A DNA stretch of 18,516 bases from Planctomycetota bacterium (GTDB lineage Bacteria > Planctomycetota > Phycisphaerae > Sedimentisphaerales > Anaerohalosphaeraceae), in assembly GCA_021160785.1 (NCBI GenBank), contig JAGHBX010000410.1, positions 1 to 18,516 on the forward strand, given 5' to 3'. A model generated the notes under the pieces. That model worked only from the letters and a program-made list of their open reading frames with translations, was not told where the DNA came from and searched no databases. Each line of letters starts with the position of its first letter. Position 1 is the stretch's first letter. This document shows positions 13,518 to 18,516 of this stretch, one piece after another. The position numbers and the translations under genes are program-made.

Positions 13518-15785
13518 TTACAACGATGTACTCTGCAGCCAGTCGCCAGCCAATATAGCCAAGTCAACAATATCCGTCACGCAGTCCTTATTGATGTCGC
13601 CATCATCCTGAGGAATTCCTTGCCCCTTGGCTGCTGCGCAACCATCGTCATAAACTGTAATAACGACATCATCAGGTACGTTGTAATAGGGGTCGCTGAC
13701 CGTAAGAGTCAGGGTGTATACCCCGGAATCACTGAAGTTGGCGGTTGTCAAAGGATCCTCATCGTCAATAAACGTAACAGTACCGGGACCTGTAGCTGTC
13801 CAGAGGTAACCAAGTGAGTCCTGATCCGGATCCTCAGCAGAGCCTTGAAGCTGAAGAGCGGCTGTACCATCAACAAACCAGGCGGGAGCATCCGGACCGG
13901 CATCAGGTATGGGCGGCATATTGTCAACTTCTTCGATAGCCTGGACGATTATGGCGCTTACGTCCTGAACATTCTGGCCGCCTTCTCCGGGCCACGGAGT
14001 AGTAGCTGTTCCAACTACGACCCGCAGAACCGACTGATCCAGGGAAGTAATGACATCCTTGGAAATCACAGCGAACTCACTCTTATTGTCAATGTCATCA
14101 AGCACCTGGAAATCGTCAAGGACCAGCACGCCGTCAACCAGGACACGGGTATGAGACTGCTCGCCGTTGTTCTTGTACGGGATGACCTTTACATTGTAGA
14201 GCCAACCCGGCATAACATTAAAATCATACGTGTCATCACGATCTGCCATGCCTGCACCTGCGTTATAATTGCCGGTATTTTGTACGCCGGCTTTCGAAAG
14301 AATCCTGCCGAAATTCTGGACGGAAGCAGGATCTGTACCGGTCAATAAGATTCCGGCATGGTTGTGATCGCCCTCATAAGGACTTACGGCTTGACTACCA
14401 CAACTATCATTTCCGGTCACATGAGCATCGACACCGCTGAGAACGGGGTTCAAACCGTCATCTGTACCGGCATTCCACCACCAGTTACCACCGTTAGCAC
14501 CGCAAATCGGGCCCTTGGCTGCAAAAGCAACAGCGCGAGTGCTGTCATAATTCGTATTGGCCATATCTGCGATAAATGTGATCCCGTTTACTAACAGTTC
14601 GGCATTAATAGAGACATTATCACCCCATATACCTGTTGCCCAGGCGTCTGACGGAACAGCACCGGTGAAGTAGCCCTGACCGCAGTTAAGAGCAACAACG
14701 TTATTCGGGTCGCTGTTGGGGTCTACAACGTAATCAATGTTGTTTGTAACAATTGCAACAGCGCCGTTCATCACATTTACGACCGGCGGCAAAGCAACGG
14801 TGATAAGCACATTATCGAACACCGGGTCATTGACACCATCATCGGCAGTCAACTTCAGCGTATAGTCGCCCGGCGTATCAAATGTAGCGACAGCCGTCGG
14901 GCTTGCAGGATCATCAAAAGAGACGGTGGAAGGACCAGTTGCCGTCCAGCCAATCGTCAGTGGTTGTGATTCCGGATCGGACGCGGAACCCTGAAGTACA
15001 TAGTCTGCTGTAGCACCCGTCAACTCGACAGAATCATTAGGACCGGCATTAACCACCGGAAGAGGATCGGTGATCACCGCAGTGTCGGTGATGACAATCG
15101 CATTGAGAATAGGATTTGGATCAACAGTAGTTGTATCGCCAAGATAATGGGCTTTACCGGCATTGATCCAGAGCCAGTCACTGGTTGCCGTAAGCATAGT
15201 GGTCCAGACTTTCGGTGAAGCTTCATTAAGGTTGTCACCTGCAAAGTTAGCCAAGGCCCATGCAGCAAATGCAGTATTATCTACCTTGTCGGCAGGCGTG
15301 CCAAAACCGACAGAAAGATCCCATTCACGCTGCTCTGTACCAGCCGACTTATAAAGGATCTGGATAACATACTCGTGGTCGGAAATCACGTTGAACTGCA
15401 GACAACGTCGTTCTCCACTGTCATTACGTCCAAAGCTCATGATGTCATTGAGATCGGGGTTTGATGAAAAACTTGTTCCCCAGCCACCGGGCCCATTAAG
15501 GTTTGGGTAAAAACCGGTAGTGTAGACGGATTCGGCGGAACCGACATTCAAATCGTTGTTTGCAGCAGTCTTCGGGTTGTTGGCTGCGTCATCGGGGTCA
15601 AACGTAACGCCGTCAAGCGAGCCTCCGTCACCACCAATATCAATGGCATAAACGACGTTGCCCGACATGTCAACAACGTTGGGGTCCGACAGATCAGACA
15701 CGGTGCCAAAGTGAACCGTTTCGGCAACAGCACCGCCGACAAGCAACAAGCCTGCCAACACCATAGTAAACATTGCCTTTCTCAT
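13518..15785 (-). CDS. Mirror copy of the PKD/dockerin-like secreted protein
   Basis: Identical 755-residue protein to 2732-4999. The ATG is at 15783-15785 on the minus strand, preferred over the upstream TTG for the same ribosome-site reason. Confidence 0.85.
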   Translation of the reverse strand: MRKAMFTMVLAGLLLVGGAVAETVHFGTVSDLSDPNVVDMSGNVVYAIDIGGDGGSLDGVTFDPDDAANNPKTAANNDLNVGSAESVYTTGFYPNLNGPGGWGTSFSSNPDLNDIMSFGRNDSGERRCLQFNVISDHEYVIQILYKSAGTEQREWDLSVGFGTPADKVDNTAFAAWALANFAGDNLNEASPKVWTTMLTATSDWLWINAGKAHYLGDTTTVDPNPILNAIVITDTAVITDPLPVVNAGPNDSVELTGATADYVLQGSASDPESQPLTIGWTATGPSTVSFDDPASPTAVATFDTPGDYTLKLTADDGVNDPVFDNVLITVALPPVVNVMNGAVAIVTNNIDYVVDPNSDPNNVVALNCGQGYFTGAVPSDAWATGIWGDNVSINAELLVNGITFIADMANTNYDSTRAVAFAAKGPICGANGGNWWWNAGTDDGLNPVLSGVDAHVTGNDSCGSQAVSPYEGDHNHAGILLTGTDPASVQNFGRILSKAGVQNTGNYNAGAGMADRDDTYDFNVMPGWLYNVKVIPYKNNGEQSHTRVLVDGVLVLDDFQVLDDIDNKSEFAVISKDVITSLDQSVLRVVVGTATTPWPGEGGQNVQDVSAIIVQAIEEVDNMPPIPDAGPDAPAWFVDGTAALQLQGSAEDPDQDSLGYLWTATGPGTVTFIDDEDPLTTANFSDSGVYTLTLTVSDPYYNVPDDVVITVYDDGCAAAKGQGIPQDDGDINKDCVTDIVDLAILAGDWLQSTSL

Positions 15786-16005
15786 AATACTCTCCTTTTC
15801 CAAAAAACATAATTTCTTAACAGGTAAAGAACAACTCTACCTAACAAATACAATTTCAAGCGCCAATAAAACACACATGAATAAGGAAAAGGTTGCCCTG
15901 AAAAGCTATAGACGGGAGACCTTTCATGTCGACTTCTCGGAGCCGATTGGGTTTTGTGGCGTCAAGTATCATCACCATACCTCACCGTTTATTGCAGTTT
16001 ACCAT

Positions 16006-16048
16006 TATCGTTTACGTACACGATAGCATATCGGCAATTACGATGCAA
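16006..16048 (-). promoter_or_regulatory. Mirror of promoter/operator site B
   Basis: Reverse complement of 2469-2511; the palindromic operator lies at 16006-16025. Confidence 0.55.
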
Positions 16049-16225
16049 GAAGAGTTTAAGATTTTCAAAAAAAAATTTCTGCGATACAGGACATAGCCTA
16101 CATGGATACTTCCCTGTGTCGCGATTACTGCAATGATAGATAACTGACCGTACAATTCCACCAAATCTGCTTGTCTCATCATTCGAACCTTTATGCGTAG
16201 CCTGGAGTATAAACTGGCATTCAAC

Positions 16226-16268
16226 TGCTGTGTCCCTTAACGACAGCATTTTTTTGAAGAATTGTCAG
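16226..16268 (-). promoter_or_regulatory. Mirror of promoter/operator-like site A
   Basis: Reverse complement of 2249-2291. Confidence 0.45.
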
Positions 16269-16313
16269 AGTTGTTTGCAAAGGAGACCCACGCAGCCTTG
16301 ATACCCCAAAAGA

Positions 16314-16341
16314 TGGACAAGCCAGGTTAATATGATATAAT
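16314..16341 (+). promoter_or_regulatory. Mirror of the lacI promoter
   Basis: TGGACA (16314-16319), 16 bases, TATAAT (16336-16341), now on the plus strand. Confidence 0.6.
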
Positions 16342-16390
16342 TATCTTCTGCAAGGTTAGATGTGTTATTACTTTTTCAGGCAACGCAATT

Positions 16391-17440
16391 ATGAAGAAAA
16401 ATGTTACAATTCCAGAATTAGCTAAATTGACAGGTGTCTCAATAGGGACGGTTGACAGGGCGCTCAATAACAGGTCGGAAATCAATCCTGAAACGAAGAA
16501 GAAGATTCTTGCGGCGGCTGCTAAATACAATTATAGACCAAACCGACTCAGCAAAGCGCTGGTGCACAACCGTACCATTAGAATCGGCATGATAACTCTG
16601 CCCGCAAAGAGTCCTTTTATCAAAAAATTGACCGCTGCCGCTGTTGCTGCTGCCGACGAAAAAATAGACTTTGGTCTTTCGCTCTCTGTACACCCCCTTT
16701 CGACTTTTGATGCTCAGGAAGAAGCCTCAAAGATCAAAACTCTCGTAGACAGTGGAATAGATGCTCTTGCGATTGCAGGCGTAGACAGCCCCGTTACAAA
16801 GAAAGCCATAGCCTATGCCATCAAGAAGAACGCTAAGGTGGTTACATTCAACTCGGATGTTTCGGACACCGAACGTTTGTGTGTTGTGGGGCAAAACCTG
16901 CACCAAAGTGGACAAGTTGCAGGGGACCTTCTTTGCAAGTATATGGGCGAGCAAGGTGAAGTATTTGTCTTACATGGTTCGAAACAAATCTCAGCGCACA
17001 GAGAACGCCTTAAAGGTTTTTGTTCAGTAGTAGACAGCGACTTTCCGGACATCAAAATTGTTGCCATCGAAGAAGATCTCGATGACGACAAGATCGCTTA
17101 CGAAAAAACAAAGCAGATATTGGCATCCAGACCGAACATATCGGGCATATATGTGGTAGCCGCAGGCAACAAAGGCGCAGGCAAAGCACTGAAAGAATCA
17201 GGCAGATCGTCATCTGTGAAAATGGTTTGCAATGACTTCGTACCGATGACAGAAGAGTTTCTTGAGGAAGGTATTATTGACGCTACTATTCTCCAGGATC
17301 CGGAGACACAGGGCAGACTGCCAATAGATATTTTGTTCAACCTGCTCTTCGACAAAATACAGCCCGAGAAAGATTATTACCCGACAACCATCGACATAAT
17401 AACAAAATACAACTATCACGGCCACAAAGGCTGCCAATGA
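16391..17440 (+). CDS. Mirror copy of the LacI-family regulator
   Basis: Identical 349-residue protein to 1077-2126, here on the plus strand. Confidence 0.93.
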   Translation: MKKNVTIPELAKLTGVSIGTVDRALNNRSEINPETKKKILAAAAKYNYRPNRLSKALVHNRTIRIGMITLPAKSPFIKKLTAAAVAAADEKIDFGLSLSVHPLSTFDAQEEASKIKTLVDSGIDALAIAGVDSPVTKKAIAYAIKKNAKVVTFNSDVSDTERLCVVGQNLHQSGQVAGDLLCKYMGEQGEVFVLHGSKQISAHRERLKGFCSVVDSDFPDIKIVAIEEDLDDDKIAYEKTKQILASRPNISGIYVVAAGNKGAGKALKESGRSSSVKMVCNDFVPMTEEFLEEGIIDATILQDPETQGRLPIDILFNLLFDKIQPEKDYYPTTIDIITKYNYHGHKGCQ

Positions 17441-17443
17441 CAG

Positions 17444-18514
17444 CTAAGGGTTTGCAGTTCCCGGCGTTGTACCTGAAGATTGCCAATTGGCGACGTCATT
17501 TCCGTAATCGGAAGGTGTTATGCGGCTAAGCGATTTACCGTTGCCGTTAGCAGCAGTTGGCCACGGATCAATACCGAGCTTAAACTCTTCAGGATGTAAA
17601 CCATCGCTGTAATTTACACGGTCAAGGCGAATGTACTGTCTTTCGAGCTGTGCATCGACATCGCCCGGCATTGATATTTCAACTGTTTCTCCGTCGTTAT
17701 TTAGTTTTCCATCAGTCCAGACGGCATACTTGCCAGCAGCCGGTGCGCCGTATTCGGCGGTAAACGCAGCCAAATCCCTTATGAGCAGGAAGTAATCTCC
17801 TGCGGCGATGGTAGTTGGTGCCCCTGACGGGAAAGTATATTTGATGCCGTCTGTTATTTTCCACGGTTCATTTGTAGTGTCGTCATAAAGTTTTTCAGAA
17901 CTGCCGCTGATGTTGAGAAGCTCGATGTATTCTGCTTTGCCATCGTCATCGGTCGGGTGATACATTATCTCGTTAATGACGATGGGGCCGACTTTGGGGC
18001 AGGCGTTGACATACGGATCGATATTGTAGCCGGGCGTGTTCGTGCTCATTGCGACAAAGTTATAGCTGTCGGTGCTGGCTTTGTAGTATCTTCCGAACGA
18101 AACGCCCGCAACCGATGCACCGAAATCCTCTTCCTCGCTGTATCCGGTGATCTGCGTTCCGTCGCCTGAGGTAAGATAAACGGTCTCTCCGTTTTCGCTC
18201 AGGGCAAATGCGGCGCCGAAATCGTCATCCTGGGTAAATACAATATAGCCGTCGCCGCCGATCGATGTGCCGTCGGGGATCTTGTACTTTGTCAGGTCCG
18301 ATCCGCTATCGCTTAGATACCAGTTGCCGATGTTGATCGGTTCGCCTGTTGTGTTGTGCAGTTCGATCCAGTCGTTGGGATATCCGTCTGAATGTGCGAG
18401 TATCTCGTTTATAACAACAGAGCCGATAGCAGGAACATCGCCTGTATCATCCCAGCCGGGTGAACCGCCTGCTGCTGCGCTTGGCCGCCATCCGGCCTTT
18501 TCATCCCAGAGGTT
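17444..18514 (-). CDS. Mirror copy of the lamin-tail protein, 5' partial
   Basis: Identical to 3-1073. Its missing 5' end runs off the right window edge exactly as its twin runs off the left edge. Confidence 0.85.
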   Translation of the reverse strand, partial: NLWDEKAGWRPSAAAGGSPGWDDTGDVPAIGSVVINEILAHSDGYPNDWIELHNTTGEPINIGNWYLSDSGSDLTKYKIPDGTSIGGDGYIVFTQDDDFGAAFALSENGETVYLTSGDGTQITGYSEEEDFGASVAGVSFGRYYKASTDSYNFVAMSTNTPGYNIDPYVNACPKVGPIVINEIMYHPTDDDGKAEYIELLNISGSSEKLYDDTTNEPWKITDGIKYTFPSGAPTTIAAGDYFLLIRDLAAFTAEYGAPAAGKYAVWTDGKLNNDGETVEISMPGDVDAQLERQYIRLDRVNYSDGLHPEEFKLGIDPWPTAANGNGKSLSRITPSDYGNDVANWQSSGTTPGTANP

Positions 18515-18516
18515 GG

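Larger units (their letters stand above)
1..18516. repeat. Perfect 2 x 9258 bp inverted repeat filling the whole window
   Basis: The first 9258 bases are followed without spacer by their reverse complement. The first 20 bases of the window are the reverse complement of the last 20. Every ORF has a mirrored partner at 18517-x with an identical protein, and all stretches compared by eye match base for base. Both outer ends lie inside an open reading frame (the lamin-tail gene), so the palindrome is not bounded by a mobile element. Its symmetry coincides exactly with the window limits, which is what a self-joined contig would give. Long zero-spacer palindromes are also known to be unstable in bacteria. 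I read this as a probable assembly or fold-back artefact and treat the right-arm entries as duplicate copies. Confidence 0.98.

Noticed and set aside
1..18516. Two real divergent or convergent gene clusters acting as duplicated systems
   Set aside because: The absence of any visible difference between the arms and the exact midpoint symmetry make an artificial duplicate far more likely than an evolved duplication.

Overview
This window is one perfect palindrome. Bases 1-9258 are followed directly, with no spacer, by their reverse complement at 9259-18516, and the axis falls in the TTAA at 9257-9260. Every gene occurs twice at mirrored coordinates (x pairs with 18517-x), with identical translations and no differences that I can find. 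The unique content is therefore 9.26 kb. The simplest explanation is a fold-back sequencing or assembly product in which a 9.26 kb contig was joined to its own reverse complement. A genuine head-to-head duplication or a hairpin-ended linear molecule cannot be excluded from sequence alone.

The gene content suggests a Planctomycetota-type genome, probably Phycisphaerae/Sedimentisphaerales. The clues are three GFTLIELLVV-type pseudopilins with planctomycete-style H-Xn-DG tails, a secreted PKD protein ending in a single dockerin-like calcium loop, a lamin-tail-domain surface protein and a LacI-family sugar-type regulator. Lentisphaerota or Verrucomicrobiota are alternatives. The assignment rests on recognising these families and not on any search.

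Layout of the left arm: the 3' part of a large lamin-tail protein (3-1073, +) ends 3 bp from the end of a convergent LacI-type regulator (1077-2126, -). A 605 bp divergent intergenic region (2127-2731) holds the lacI promoter and two look-alike promoter/operator sites. Then comes a 755-residue secreted protein (2732-4999) built as [beta-rich module + PKD] twice plus a dockerin-like tail. A 468 bp gap with two strong hairpins and a third copy of the promoter/operator leads to pseudopilin 1 (5468-6184), pseudopilin 2 (6504-7412), a mosaic region made of a duplicated leader plus a duplicated pseudopilin C-terminus (7455-7770), and pseudopilin 3 (7768-8640). The arm ends with a 300 bp gap, a 74-codon ORF that looks truncated, and 24/25-bp tandem repeats that resemble IS21-family ends, just before the axis.

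How the genes may work together (inference): three sites share the architecture -35, N17, TRTCGT, with an operator-like sequence starting at the -10. They lie beside the LacI gene, upstream of the PKD/dockerin gene and upstream of pseudopilin 1. This suggests a small regulon in which a carbohydrate-responsive LacI protein controls a secreted binding protein and a pseudopilin gene. The pseudopilin cluster shows clear signs of recombination: a 113-bp leader and a 202-bp gene fragment were both duplicated and joined upstream of pseudopilin 3.
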